In this document: positions 45,128-54,074 of the stretch, one piece after another
How positions within the stretch are numbered: the stretch's first letter is position 1
Layout of the letters: each line of letters opens with the position of its first letter
Assembly: GCF_006716565.1 (NCBI RefSeq)
Contig: NZ_VFPG01000001.1
Span: 4,588,001 to 4,652,000, forward strand
From: Nocardia bhagyanarayanae
GTDB taxonomy: Bacteria; Actinomycetota; Actinomycetes; Mycobacteriales; Mycobacteriaceae
DNA: 64,000 nucleotides
Direction of reading: 5' to 3'
Translations under genes and position numbers: made by a program
Notes under the pieces: model-generated
Seen by the model: the letters and a program-made list of their open reading frames with translations, nothing else
The model's database searches: none
What the model was told of the DNA's origin: nothing

Positions 45128-46045
45128 GTGAAAAGTCCAGCAGTACAGGAGGTTTCCCTCGGCGGTTCGCCACCGGGGAATCTACGGCGCACCGCCCTGA
45201 CGGCGCTCGCCCCCGCGGCATGGGGCACGACGTACGTCGTCACCACCGAGCTTCTTCCACCGGGACATCCGCTGTTCGCGGGTCTCCTTCGCGCGTTGCC
45301 CGCCGGTCTGATCGCGCTGGCCATCACCCGCACGCTGCCGCGTGGGACGTGGTGGTGGAAAGCCGCGGTACTCGGCGTGCTGAACATCGGCCTGCTCAAC
45401 GCGCTGCTGTTCGTCTCGGCCGAACGCCTGCCTGGCGGCGTTGCCGCCACCTTGGCCGCGGCCCAGCCGCTGGTCGTCGCCGTCCTGGCCGTGGCCGTGC
45501 TGCACGAGCGCCCGTCCGTTTGGCGCCTCGCGTGGGGAGTGACCGGCGTCCTCGGCGTCGGTTTGGTGGTGCTCGGTCCGAGCGCGGCGCTCGACTTCAC
45601 CGGAGTCGTGGCGGGCCTGGGCAGCGCGGCCTCGATGGCGTTCGGGCTGACCCTCACCAAGCGCTGGGGACGCCCCGCCGAGGTCGGCGCCACCGCGTTC
45701 GCCGGGTGGCAACTCGCCGCGGGGGGCCTTTTCCTGCTCCCCGTCACTTTTCTCGTCGAGGGCCCGCCTCCGGCGATCGGCCCGACCGCCGCGCTCGGCT
45801 ACCTCTGGCTGGGTCTGGTCGGCGGTCTGATCGCCTACGTGCTGTGGTTCCGCGGCCTCGGCGCCTTGCCCGTCACCTCGGTCGCGGTTCTCGTCCTGCT
45901 CTCGCCGCTGGTCGCGGCGGTGCTCGGCGCGATCCTGCTCGGCCAGACGCTCGGCCCCATCCAGCTCGTGGGATTCGGCCTCGCGCTCGCCGCGATCGTC
46001 GCGGGACAACTGCCCGAACCCACCACCGAAAGGAAAACCGAATGA
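45128..46045 (+). CDS. EamA/DMT-family transporter
   Basis: The 305-aa protein has ten membrane segments in two EamA repeats (LTALAPAAWGTTYVVTTELL and GLGSAASMAFGLTLTKRWG) and the end-of-repeat motif AAVLGAILLGQTLGPIQLVG. Proteins of this type export amino acids or small metabolites. The GTG 45128 start leaves a short hydrophilic N-terminus. It is cotranscribed with the next gene, overlapping it as ATGA. Confidence 0.88.
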   Translation: MKSPAVQEVSLGGSPPGNLRRTALTALAPAAWGTTYVVTTELLPPGHPLFAGLLRALPAGLIALAITRTLPRGTWWWKAAVLGVLNIGLLNALLFVSAERLPGGVAATLAAAQPLVVAVLAVAVLHERPSVWRLAWGVTGVLGVGLVVLGPSAALDFTGVVAGLGSAASMAFGLTLTKRWGRPAEVGATAFAGWQLAAGGLFLLPVTFLVEGPPPAIGPTAALGYLWLGLVGGLIAYVLWFRGLGALPVTSVAVLVLLSPLVAAVLGAILLGQTLGPIQLVGFGLALAAIVAGQLPEPTTERKTE

Positions 46046-46674
46046 AGATCGCCGTAGTGGGAGCCACCGGCATGGTCGGCTCGCGCGTCATCGACGAAGC
46101 CGCCCGCCGGGGCCACGACCTGATCGCGGTATTCCGGTCCCGCCGGCCAACCGCCTTGCCGCCGAGAGTGATCGCCGTCGAGGGCGACGCGAACGACCCC
46201 GACCGCATGAGCGGACTGTTCCACGGCGCCGACGCGATCGTCGCCGCTACCCGTCCCGCCGAGGGACACGAGCACACCGCGGCGAAGACCGCGACCGCGC
46301 TTCTCGACGCGGCCGCGACAGCTGGGACCCGGATCCTCTTCGTGGGCGGCGCCGCCCCGTTGCGCCTCCCACAGCACCCCGATCGGCTCGTCATCGACAG
46401 TCCGGAGTACGTACCGGAAGCGATTCGCCCCATCGCGGCCGCGAGCGTCGCGCAACTGGAAGCCTGCCGAGCGCACCCGGCCGACTGGGTCTACCTCAGT
46501 CCGCCCGGTCTCCTCGAACCCGGTTCTCGCACCGGGAAATACCGGCGCGGCACCACGACGCTCCTCGTCGGCGCCGACGGCACATCCCGGATCTCGGCCG
46601 AGGACTTCGCCGTGGCCGTCCTCGACGAGCTCGAGAACCCGGTCGGCGAAGAACATTTCACCGTCGGCTACTAG
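46042..46674 (+). CDS. NAD(P)-binding Rossmann protein, atypical SDR
   Basis: The 210-aa protein starts MKIAVVGATGMVGSRVIDEA with the GATGMVG dinucleotide motif and ends with an SDR-like SAEDFAVAVLDELENP. It resembles YwnB/flavin-reductase-like NAD(P)H-binding proteins, which lack the classic YxxxK pair. It is probably a reductase or NADPH sensor; the substrate is unknown. It is translationally coupled to the DMT transporter. Confidence 0.88.
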   Translation: MKIAVVGATGMVGSRVIDEAARRGHDLIAVFRSRRPTALPPRVIAVEGDANDPDRMSGLFHGADAIVAATRPAEGHEHTAAKTATALLDAAATAGTRILFVGGAAPLRLPQHPDRLVIDSPEYVPEAIRPIAAASVAQLEACRAHPADWVYLSPPGLLEPGSRTGKYRRGTTTLLVGADGTSRISAEDFAVAVLDELENPVGEEHFTVGY

Positions 46675-46688
46675 GAGGAAATGGTGCG

Positions 46689-47627
46689 ATGAGGCGAGCG
46701 CTCGGTATCTCGATCGCGCTGGCGTGTTTCGGCGTGACGGTGCTGGTACCCGCGGACCGGGCGGACCGCGGTCCGGCGTTTCCCGTCACGATCGACCTGC
46801 CCGCCGGATTCCAGCCGGAGGGCATCGCGATCGGGTCGCTGCCGGTGGCCTATTTCGGTTCTCGCGCAGACGGTTCCATCTACGCCGCGAGCTTGGTGAG
46901 TGGCCGGGGCGCCATCCTGAGCCCCGGCCCGGGGACGCCGTCGCTGGGGCTCGAGGTGGACGACCGCGGGCGGCTGTTCGTCGCGGGCGGCACCGCGGGC
47001 GACGCCCGCGTCATCGACACCCGCACGGGCGCGCTGCTTGCCGGCTACCGGCTCGCGACACCGCCGGACACGTTCGTCAACGACGTGGTCCTCACGCCCA
47101 CCGGCGCTTGGTTCACCGACTCGCGCGCGCCCGTGCTCTACCACCTGCCCGTCGGCGACGACGGCGCGTTGCCGCCGCCCGCCGCCGTGCTGCGCCGCCC
47201 GCTGACCGGCGACATCGTTCAGGTACCTGGAGCGATCAACGCCAACGGCATCGTGCGCACCCCGGACGGTACGGGGTTGATCATCGTGCAGTCGGCGACC
47301 GGCAAGCTCTTCCGCGTCGACCCGGCGACCGGCGCGACGCGGCAGATCGATCTCGGCGGCGAAGCGGTGCCGAACGGTGACGGACTCCTGCTGCACGGCA
47401 GCACATTGGTGGTCGTGCAGAACCGGCTCCACACGATCGCGGTCGTCGCGCTCGACCCCGCGAGCGCGACGGGCGCCGTCGAGCGGCGCCTCACCGACCC
47501 GCGCTTCGACGTACCCACCACCGTCGCGGCGTACGGCGGGCGTCTCTACCTGCCGAACGCCCGCTTCACGACACCGCCTTCCCCCGCCACGCCCTACAAC
47601 GCCGTCGCCGTCGAACGACCCCGATGA
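46689..47627 (+). CDS. Exported SMP-30/gluconolactonase-like beta-propeller protein
   Basis: The 312-aa protein has a signal-peptide-like N-terminus (RRALGISIALACFGVTVLV) and a six-bladed propeller pattern: LPAGFQPEGIAIG, FVNDVVLTPTGAWFTDS, INANGIVRTPDGTGLII and VPNGDGLLLHG. The Asn-rich loops could bind Ca2+ as in lactonases. The substrate is unknown. AGGAGG overlaps the stop of the previous gene, so it is the third gene of the LysR-controlled operon. Confidence 0.85.
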   Translation: MRRALGISIALACFGVTVLVPADRADRGPAFPVTIDLPAGFQPEGIAIGSLPVAYFGSRADGSIYAASLVSGRGAILSPGPGTPSLGLEVDDRGRLFVAGGTAGDARVIDTRTGALLAGYRLATPPDTFVNDVVLTPTGAWFTDSRAPVLYHLPVGDDGALPPPAAVLRRPLTGDIVQVPGAINANGIVRTPDGTGLIIVQSATGKLFRVDPATGATRQIDLGGEAVPNGDGLLLHGSTLVVVQNRLHTIAVVALDPASATGAVERRLTDPRFDVPTTVAAYGGRLYLPNARFTTPPSPATPYNAVAVERPR

Positions 47628-47683
47628 ATGCCGGTTCGTTCGAATGCGCTGATGGGCAGACCAATTCGTCGCGGTGGCTTCGA

Positions 47684-48295
47684 TCAGCGCACGAGGTCGT
47701 CGACGGTCGCGGCCACGACGCCGAACAGGTCGGCGATGGTGGTCAAGGCCGCGGCCTGCAGCGCGGCGGCGGGCACGGTGTCACCCAGCGGGCTGGGCAG
47801 AGACCGGGTCGCGGTGGCTTCGGCGACGACGGTCGGGGTATAACCGAGGTTGAACGCGCCCTGTGCGGTGTAGCTCACGCACATGTGGGTCATGAACCCG
47901 GCGAGCACCAATTCCTGCCCCGCGCCGAGCTCGCGGAGAGTCGGCTCGAGATCGGTGTCGTGGAACGCGTTCGGAAACCGCTTGATCACCACCGGTTCGC
48001 CGGGGAGTGGTGCGACCGAATCGCTGATCGCGCCGATTTCGGCGCGAATGTCGTACGGCGTGCCGGGGCCGCCGTCGTTGACGACATGCACCACCGGTCG
48101 ACCCGATTCCCTTGCGGCTCCGAGCAATCGGGATCCGGCGGCGAGTGCCTGCTCGGCGCCGTCCACGGCCATGACTCCGCGGCGGTAGGTGTTCTGGAAA
48201 TCGATCATGATCAGTGTGGCGTCCGTCAGTCGCGGTAGCCGATCGTCCAGGCCGATCACGTTTCGGAGGGTGCTCGAGGCAGCGGTCATCGACAT
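47684..48295 (-). CDS. Isochorismatase-like cysteine hydrolase
   Basis: The 203-aa protein has the Asp-Lys-Cys triad of the cysteine-hydrolase branch: Asp in LIMIDFQNTY, Lys in VVIKRFPNAF and Cys in GFMTHMCVSYTA. The family includes nicotinamidases and amidohydrolases. It follows the GlxA-type regulator gene by 42 bases on the same strand, so the regulator probably controls its own operon, with this enzyme as output. Confidence 0.9.
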   Translation of the reverse strand: MSMTAASSTLRNVIGLDDRLPRLTDATLIMIDFQNTYRRGVMAVDGAEQALAAGSRLLGAARESGRPVVHVVNDGGPGTPYDIRAEIGAISDSVAPLPGEPVVIKRFPNAFHDTDLEPTLRELGAGQELVLAGFMTHMCVSYTAQGAFNLGYTPTVVAEATATRSLPSPLGDTVPAAALQAAALTTIADLFGVVAATVDDLVR

Positions 48296-48337
48296 TCGTT
48301 TCGTCTTTCTCTGGAGGGAATGGATATTCGAGCTGGT

Positions 48338-49321
48338 TCACGTAGCGATTCGGAAACGCTTCCGGTAGTCGCCGGGGGTGGTGGAGAGTTGCCTGCGAAA
48401 CGCGCGGTGCAAGGTTTCGACCGATCCGAGTCCGACGGTCGCGGCGACCCGCTCGAGGGGCTGGTCGGTGGTTTCCAGCAGGCGGCGCGCCGCTTCGACC
48501 CGGCACGCCTCGACATAGACCGCGGCGCTCGTGCCGGTTTCCTGCTGGAAGACGCGCGTGAAGTGCCGTTCGCTGAGGCGCATTCGGGCCGCGAGTGCCG
48601 CGGTGGACAGATCGCCGTCCAGATTCCCGGTGATGAACGAACGCAATTCGTCGATGTCACGGCGGGCCGTCGCGGGACGGCTCAGCGGCACACTGAATTG
48701 GCTCTGTCCGCCTTGGCGTTTGAGGTACACCACCAGCTGTCGCGCGACCCGCAGTGCCAGCTCCTCGCCGTGATCCTCGGCCACCAAGGCCAGCGACAGG
48801 TCCAGGCAAGCGCTGATGCCGGCGCCGGTCCAAATCCGCCCGGAGCGAATGAAGATCGGATCGGGATCCACGACGACGTGCGGGTGATCCGCCGCGAGTT
48901 GGTCGGCGGTCGACCAATGGGTGGTGGCGATCTTGCCGTCCAGCAAGCCCGCGGCCGCGAGCAAATGCGCGCCGACACACACCGAGGCGATCCGCCGCGT
49001 GTGCGGCGCGACGGACTCGATCCACGCCACCACGTCCCGATCGATCCGCGCGACCGGTCCGCCGGGCGGGGTGTCCACGGCGCCCGGGACGATCAACGTG
49101 TCGATCGCGCTACCGACATCGTCGAAACCGAGATCGGTGACTACGCGCACGCCTGCGGAGGTGCGCACCTCGCCCCGGATCGGGCTCGCCAGCCGCACCT
49201 CGTACCGCGCCCGCCCGCCGCCTTCGCGGTTCGCCAGCGCGAACACCTCCGCGGGTCCCGCGACATCGAGCAAGTCGACATCGGGGAAAGCGGCGACGAC
49301 GACGCGGTGGCTCGAGTTCAT
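48338..49321 (-). CDS. GlxA-family AraC transcriptional regulator
   Basis: The 327-aa protein has an N-terminal DJ-1-like domain (VVVAAFPDVDLLDVAGPAEV, with the elbow ASVCVGAHLLAAAGLL) and a C-terminal AraC double helix-turn-helix (LSTAALAARMRLSERHFTRV and LERVAATVGLGSVETLHRAF). GlxA-type regulators sense small metabolites through the DJ-1 domain. The ATG at 49321 gives the standard family start. Confidence 0.92.
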   Translation of the reverse strand: MNSSHRVVVAAFPDVDLLDVAGPAEVFALANREGGGRARYEVRLASPIRGEVRTSAGVRVVTDLGFDDVGSAIDTLIVPGAVDTPPGGPVARIDRDVVAWIESVAPHTRRIASVCVGAHLLAAAGLLDGKIATTHWSTADQLAADHPHVVVDPDPIFIRSGRIWTGAGISACLDLSLALVAEDHGEELALRVARQLVVYLKRQGGQSQFSVPLSRPATARRDIDELRSFITGNLDGDLSTAALAARMRLSERHFTRVFQQETGTSAAVYVEACRVEAARRLLETTDQPLERVAATVGLGSVETLHRAFRRQLSTTPGDYRKRFRIAT

Positions 49322-49616
49322 GCCACCTATCGTCGGGGTGCGCGACGATGACCGCAATGACGTATCTCTGTCAGATCCGGCCATTGCTCGATACGTCGCC
49401 GACGGCGTGGTCGCGCCCGCCGAGGTTCGTCTCCGCGCGGGTACGACGACCGCTACATGCGGCCTCGATTCTGCCGAGCGCAAGTACGCGCGTACCATCC
49501 TGCGTCTGGATGAGGGGTTCCGGAACAGCGGCGGTTTCGTCCTGTCTGGTTTGCGTTGCTTTCCCGATTCGTCAGGGGACGGTCGGTCGGTTCAATGAGT
49601 TGGGAGTGGATGTTCG

Positions 49617-49955
49617 GTGGCACGCAAAGTGGTAGTCACGGTTGTCGATGATTACGACGGTCGCTCGCCCGCGGTGGAGACGGTGTCGTTCGGTATGGAC
49701 GGTGTCGGTTACGAAATCGACCTGTCCGAGGAGAACGCGGCCCGCTTGCGGGAGGTGTTCGCGGAGTGGACGCCGTTCGGCAGGCAAGTCGGCCGGGTCG
49801 GACGTCGCCGCAGCAAGCCCGTCGAGCCGAGCGGTGCGCGCAAGCCGGAGGCGGGCGTGGTCCGGAAGTGGGCCCGGGCGAACGGTTTCGAGGTTCCCAG
49901 CCGTGGCCGGGTCCCCTCGGAGGTCGTCGCGGCGTACGAGAAGGCCGCTTCGTAG
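49617..49955 (+). CDS. Lsr2-family nucleoid-associated protein
   Basis: The 112-aa protein has the N-terminal Lsr2 dimerisation domain (ARKVVVTVVDDYDG, then VSFGMDGVGYEIDLSEENAA) and the C-terminal DNA-binding domain with RKWARANGFEVPSRGRVPS, whose RGR loop inserts in the minor groove of AT-rich DNA. Lsr2 silences horizontally acquired genes. The length is normal, but several residues differ from what I recall of the main chromosomal Lsr2 (for example GVGYEIDL), so this is probably a paralogue. The start is GTG after GGAGTGG. Confidence 0.93.
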   Translation: MARKVVVTVVDDYDGRSPAVETVSFGMDGVGYEIDLSEENAARLREVFAEWTPFGRQVGRVGRRRSKPVEPSGARKPEAGVVRKWARANGFEVPSRGRVPSEVVAAYEKAAS

Positions 49956-49968
49956 CGCGTAGGCGAGT

Positions 49969-49998
49969 CCGCCCTCCGCGGTTCGTCGCGGAGGGCGG
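49969..49998. terminator. Bidirectional stem-loop terminator
   Basis: CCGCCCTCCGCG pairs perfectly with CGCGGAGGGCGG across GTTCGT. It lies 13 bases after the Lsr2 stop and 6 bases after the stop of the minus-strand short ORF, so it separates two convergent units. There is no long T tract. Confidence 0.7.
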
Positions 49999-50004
49999 GT
50001 CCCG

Positions 50005-50157
50005 TCAACGGCGCGTCAGCCGATTCTCGATGATCGGGCCCGGCTCCGGCTCGAGGTTTTCGTCTCCGTCGTCGTCCTCGATCACGGCCGAGGCCACGCC
50101 CGCTCCCATGACCGCGACAGGAGCGTAACGGTGGACAGCGCAAGCCAACTCGCTCAA
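50005..50157 (-). CDS. Possible short acidic peptide gene downstream of the ATP-grasp gene
   Basis: A 50-codon frame starts at TTG 50157 (or 34 codons from ATG 50109) and ends IENRLTRR just before the terminator. The last half is strongly acidic: AVIEDDDGDENLEPEPGPII. From ATG 50109 onward 28 of 33 codons end in G or C, as in true genes here, while the codons just before the TTG do not. It would be cotranscribed with the ATP-grasp gene. No good ribosome-binding site is visible. It might be a peptide substrate of that enzyme; this is speculative. Confidence 0.35.
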   Translation of the reverse strand: MSELACAVHRYAPVAVMGAGVASAVIEDDDGDENLEPEPGPIIENRLTRR

Positions 50158-50173
50158 CGGATGACCAAACCGT

Positions 50174-50944
50174 TCACGCGGTAGATCCCGGACGCGCGCC
50201 GTCGACCAATTCGCGCCACCGCCGTAGCACCAGCTCGGTGTACTGGTCCGCGGCAATGTCGTACGCGCCGAGCGCGTAGCCGTCGTTGGCCTCGACAAGA
50301 GCCGTCTCACCGTTGGTCAGCACGCCGAAGTCGATGCCGTACGCGCTCGGTGCCGTCCCGGAACGGTGGTATGTCGCGATCGCGGACTCGACCACGTCCA
50401 TGTCCAGTGGCACCGATCCGTCGCCGTCGTATCGGTCCACGCCGATGACACGGCCATCGATCACGTAGACGCGGTATTCCGCGACCCAGGTGACGACCTC
50501 GGAACACCACACCCGCTGCCGTCGGCTGACATTCCCGAAGGCGGCGAAGTCTCGCTCGGAGTAGCACAAGGCTCCGGTGAAGCTCTTTCTTCGCTCCGAC
50601 GGCTTCACGAATACCGCTGGGGCGGACCCATTCTCGACCGCGTGCTCGATCTCGCCCAGTGTCGACGTCCACACCCTGCGGCGCAGAAACTCCCGCAAGC
50701 TCTCCGGGTAGTCGTCGGGTTGCGGGACCGGGATGCGCAGCTGCTTCATGGCGCCGTGCATCGCGTCCATATCGCCCGCGATGAACGTCTCCGGCCCCAA
50801 CGGCAACTGTCTGCGGTGAATGCGTTTGACGCTGTAGTACCGGATCGGGATACCGCGCCGACGTAGCCCTTTCTCGAGCAGCTCCTCCTCGTGCCGCATC
50901 GGGCCCGATCCGGCGTACTGCAGGAATGCGACACTGAACGTCAT
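50174..50944 (-). CDS. ATP-grasp domain protein
   Basis: The 256-aa protein has the ATP-grasp pattern: a phosphate-binding Lys in APAVFVKPSERRKSFTG, an adenine-site stretch WCSEVVTWVAEYRVYVIDG and the metal ligands in TALVEANDGYALG. It resembles DUF4343-type ATP-grasp proteins of unknown function. The family joins a carboxylate to an amine or hydroxyl with ATP. It is not the graspetide (TgmB) subtype that I recognise. The gene lies 31 bases downstream of the next hypothetical gene on the same strand, so the two may form an operon with the short ORF. Confidence 0.85.
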   Translation of the reverse strand: MTFSVAFLQYAGSGPMRHEEELLEKGLRRRGIPIRYYSVKRIHRRQLPLGPETFIAGDMDAMHGAMKQLRIPVPQPDDYPESLREFLRRRVWTSTLGEIEHAVENGSAPAVFVKPSERRKSFTGALCYSERDFAAFGNVSRRQRVWCSEVVTWVAEYRVYVIDGRVIGVDRYDGDGSVPLDMDVVESAIATYHRSGTAPSAYGIDFGVLTNGETALVEANDGYALGAYDIAADQYTELVLRRWRELVDGARPGSTA

Positions 50945-50975
50945 CTTTCGACCGCCTTCGATCAGCGCTGGTTCC

Positions 50976-52241
50976 TCAGTGTGTCGATTGCACTGATTCG
51001 ACGTCGTTGGGTTGGGGGCGGTGGCGGGCGTAGTCGGGGAAGCGGGCTGCGAGGGCGCGGTCGAATGCTGTTGCGCGTTCGCGGGAATCGGTGCCGCCGA
51101 ACGCGCCCTTCGGTGCGTAGTCGTCTCGGTCGAGGTACCAGGTCATGAGATCGGCGGCGGCCGCGGCGTCGCCGCACGCCGCGGCCAGGGCGACGGCCGT
51201 CCGGACCTTGTGCGGAAGCACCGCGCCCCATTTGTTCGGCTGCTTCGCGAGCTCGGCGATCTTGGCCAGGGTGCCGCGGCGGTCGTACCAGTCGGTGACC
51301 GGGCCGCGGAGGCGGTCCATGAACCACTTCACCCCGTCGGAGCCATCCTGCGCACGGACCCCGTACGTCAGCGTCATGTAGAACGACTGCTCGAAGGCGC
51401 CGAAATCGACGCTGTCCAAGGCATATTCCCGAGTGTCACCTTCCTTGTCCGAAGTCGGCCACGCATCTTTCGGCATCGCCGCGAGCACTTCGTCGACGAC
51501 CGTCGAAGTCAACCGCGCCCGGCCGGACACTCGCACACCACCGTGACGTCCTCGCTCGATATATGCCACTACCGTTCGAGTCGTGCCGGGCGCGGGACCG
51601 GCGGCGGAGAACGCCATACCGTAGTCGTCTGGCCGCACGCGTGGCCGAAATCCGATCTCCGCCAGTGCGTTCACGATCCCGGTGGACACCCGGGGCAGCT
51701 GTTCCGCGGTGTCCTCTGTGTCGAGCACCTCGAAGCGTTCCTCGCCCCGCTCACCGAGTATCCGGTCGTAGCGGTATCCCACCAACAGCTCGGCCAGGTA
51801 GGTCGGGAACGACTGATAGTCGATGTCTTCCGGATCGTCGGCCGACGCTTCGTACGCCCGCAATTCCGCGAGGGCGGGGTGCAACTCGACCGGCAGTTCA
51901 CCCTCAACCAGCAGGCAGGGATCGTCGTCCGGCACACACACCACACCCCACACTCGCCGACCGTCGCGCCATCCGACCACCTCGCTGTGCCCGACACTCT
52001 CGATCACCGAGAACCCGATCACCTCGCATCCCCGCGAGATTCGAGCCAAGTCCCAGGTGTCCTCCACCAGCTCGTCGGCAGTGTCCTCGACGAGGAGAAA
52101 ACAATCTTCCGAAAGCTCGGCCCCCGAGTACTGCGGCTTCGGTGTGTCCGAACGAATGCCGCTGCGCCGTAACCCCATATCGCGGCACACCGCGTCCGAG
52201 TCCCGTCCCCGCACCGCGACCCAGTTGACCTTGAATCCCAC
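50976..52241 (-). CDS. Hypothetical protein
   Basis: The 421-aa soluble protein has no domain that I recognise. It starts VGFKVNWVAVRGRDSDAVCR; the first half (to about residue 150) has a compact alpha/beta pattern with SRGCEVIGFSVIESVGHSEV, and the C-terminal half is rich in Trp/Tyr/Asp (WFMDRLRGPVTDWYDRRGTL). The GTG at 52241 follows GGGAGG at 4 bases. It lies directly upstream of the ATP-grasp gene. Confidence 0.75.
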   Translation of the reverse strand: MGFKVNWVAVRGRDSDAVCRDMGLRRSGIRSDTPKPQYSGAELSEDCFLLVEDTADELVEDTWDLARISRGCEVIGFSVIESVGHSEVVGWRDGRRVWGVVCVPDDDPCLLVEGELPVELHPALAELRAYEASADDPEDIDYQSFPTYLAELLVGYRYDRILGERGEERFEVLDTEDTAEQLPRVSTGIVNALAEIGFRPRVRPDDYGMAFSAAGPAPGTTRTVVAYIERGRHGGVRVSGRARLTSTVVDEVLAAMPKDAWPTSDKEGDTREYALDSVDFGAFEQSFYMTLTYGVRAQDGSDGVKWFMDRLRGPVTDWYDRRGTLAKIAELAKQPNKWGAVLPHKVRTAVALAAACGDAAAAADLMTWYLDRDDYAPKGAFGGTDSRERATAFDRALAARFPDYARHRPQPNDVESVQSTH

Positions 52242-52361
52242 TGTTCCTCCCACGAAAGTCAGGAGAGAAGCTACCGCCCCGCACCGACAAACGGCGTCGC
52301 AATCGAGTAGGGGAATTCGAAGCCGGGGGAGCGGTGATTCAGCCCCGCACCGGTATCGCGT

Positions 52362-52832
52362 TCACCAGCGCAGGACGGCCTCGGTCTCGTCGTCGACCAA
52401 CTCGCCGGTGGGTTCGAAGCCGAGCGATCGGTAGAAGCCTTCCGGGCTGCCGGGGCCGCGTCCGTAACTGGTGTAGAGCGTGTTGGTGCCACGCGCTTTC
52501 AGGTGCGCCACCAGACTCTCGATCGCACGGCGGCCGTACCCTTTGCCCTGGTGCGGGCCCGCGATCATGAAGCGCCACAGGGATACGCCGGGTTCGTCGG
52601 GGTCCATACCGAGGTCGAGCATGAGGAAGCCGACCGGCTCGTCGCCGGAGTAGATACCGCGAAACCATGCGGCATCCGCGAAGTGTGCCTCGGCGATCGA
52701 TATGCCGTTGTCGGCCACCATCTTCCGTTGCTCCGGCGAGAGTGTCTCGCTGAGCTTGCACACTTCGTACACGGTCTCCGCGGTGATTTTGCGCAGTTCC
52801 ACGGTTTGCTCGGCGACGGCTGATGGGCTCAC
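52362..52832 (-). CDS. GNAT family N-acetyltransferase, spermidine-acetyltransferase-like
   Basis: The 156-aa protein has ELRKITAETVYEVCKLS at the N-terminus and the acetyl-CoA site FMIAGPHQGKGYGRRAIESL, then FYRSLGFEPTGE. It resembles BltD/PaiA-type polyamine acetyltransferases. The start is probably GTG 52832 behind AAGAG; an earlier GTG at 52853 is possible. It is a separate unit between the hypothetical gene and the DJ-1 gene. Confidence 0.87.
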   Translation of the reverse strand: MSPSAVAEQTVELRKITAETVYEVCKLSETLSPEQRKMVADNGISIAEAHFADAAWFRGIYSGDEPVGFLMLDLGMDPDEPGVSLWRFMIAGPHQGKGYGRRAIESLVAHLKARGTNTLYTSYGRGPGSPEGFYRSLGFEPTGELVDDETEAVLRW

Positions 52833-52880
52833 CCGCTCTTCGTACCCGACCACGCACGCGGGTTCAACGGAATTTGCGTA

Positions 52881-54074
52881 TCACCCGGGCGCGAAGCCGA
52901 CAGCGATCGCGACCGTCAGCGTCAGAGCCGCCAGGATAGTTGGGCGCCAAGGCCATGCGGCGCCGTCGAGCCGTAGGTGATCGTCGGGATACTCGGCGAA
53001 CTTCGCGGCGACCCGAGCGGTGGCGCGATCGGTGTGCGCCGCGAGATCCCGCAGCGGCGGGTCGAAGGCGAACTCGCCCGGGCGGCGATCCTTTCCTGGG
53101 CGGATCTCCCGCTCGACCCGGGCGGCGGTGTGCGCGAAGAGGGTGAGACCGTGGCGCGAGGTGATGTACGAAGTATCGCCCACCGGGACGAGGTGCGCGG
53201 CGAAGGAGCTGCCCGCGTAGACCTCCACCACCGCCGCCAGGTCCAGTTCGCCGACACCGTCGCCGAGCCGGACCCCGATCCGCGGCTGGAAGTACGGGAA
53301 CGCCACATCGAGGAGATAGGGCAGATCGGACAGTCGCCTGCCGTGCGCCGGAATATCGGTCGTCCCCTCCGGTGTCCAGCCGGGAAAGGCCACCTCGGCG
53401 CCGATCCGAGCGGCCTCCGGACGGCCCGCGAGGCGTTCGACGACCTTCAGCGCGCCGACGACGCCGGAGGTGACGCCCGCGGTGCTGATGATGTTCGCGT
53501 CCTCGACATAGCGTTTCCCCGCCACCCACCGAGTGTCGGGGTACGCGTCGGCGAGGCCGTCGATCGCGTCCCAGAACGAGGTCGCGGTGCGATCGCGCAG
53601 CACCCCGCTCGCGGCGGCGAGCTTCGCGCCCGCGCAGACGCTCAACACCAGCGCGCCGTGACCGGATCGGCTCGAAATGTAATGGCGCGCCGCGGTTTCC
53701 TCGGGGTCCACGACAGCGGGCACGACGACGACATCGGCAGGCGGTGCGTCGTCGAATGTCCGGTCGGCCACGATCGTCAGCCCGCCGGACAGCGCGACCG
53801 GCGTGCGCCGCGCCGCCACGGTGAACACGGCGAACCCCGCAGACCGCGCGAACACCTCGAACGGCGCCAGCGCGTCGGCCGCGACGGAACCGCGGTGTCC
53901 GAGAACGACCGCGACGTTGATCCGCCCCTCGGGGAGCGGACGCGGCGGTGGAATCCGACCGGGAGCGATCGTGTAGTTGCGGGACATCGAGATCCAGACG
54001 CCTACAGCGCACGCGCCTGCGAATGTCGCTGCGGCGAGTACGATTCCGAGCGCTGCTATCAGCCCCTTCCTCAT
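52881..54074 (-). CDS. Membrane-anchored DJ-1/PfpI family protein
   Basis: The 397-aa protein has an N-terminal membrane helix (GLIAALGIVLAAATFAGACA), a DJ-1 domain at about 45-215 with the nucleophile elbow LSVCAGAKLAAASG, a further region of about 160 residues without a recognised fold (ELDLAAVVEVYAGSSFAAHL) and a C-terminal membrane helix (TILAALTLTVAIAVGF). The DJ-1 domain probably faces outside the membrane. Its ATG overlaps the stop of the GlxA-type regulator as ATGA, so they are translated together. Confidence 0.85.
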   Translation of the reverse strand: MRKGLIAALGIVLAAATFAGACAVGVWISMSRNYTIAPGRIPPPRPLPEGRINVAVVLGHRGSVAADALAPFEVFARSAGFAVFTVAARRTPVALSGGLTIVADRTFDDAPPADVVVVPAVVDPEETAARHYISSRSGHGALVLSVCAGAKLAAASGVLRDRTATSFWDAIDGLADAYPDTRWVAGKRYVEDANIISTAGVTSGVVGALKVVERLAGRPEAARIGAEVAFPGWTPEGTTDIPAHGRRLSDLPYLLDVAFPYFQPRIGVRLGDGVGELDLAAVVEVYAGSSFAAHLVPVGDTSYITSRHGLTLFAHTAARVEREIRPGKDRRPGEFAFDPPLRDLAAHTDRATARVAAKFAEYPDDHLRLDGAAWPWRPTILAALTLTVAIAVGFAPG

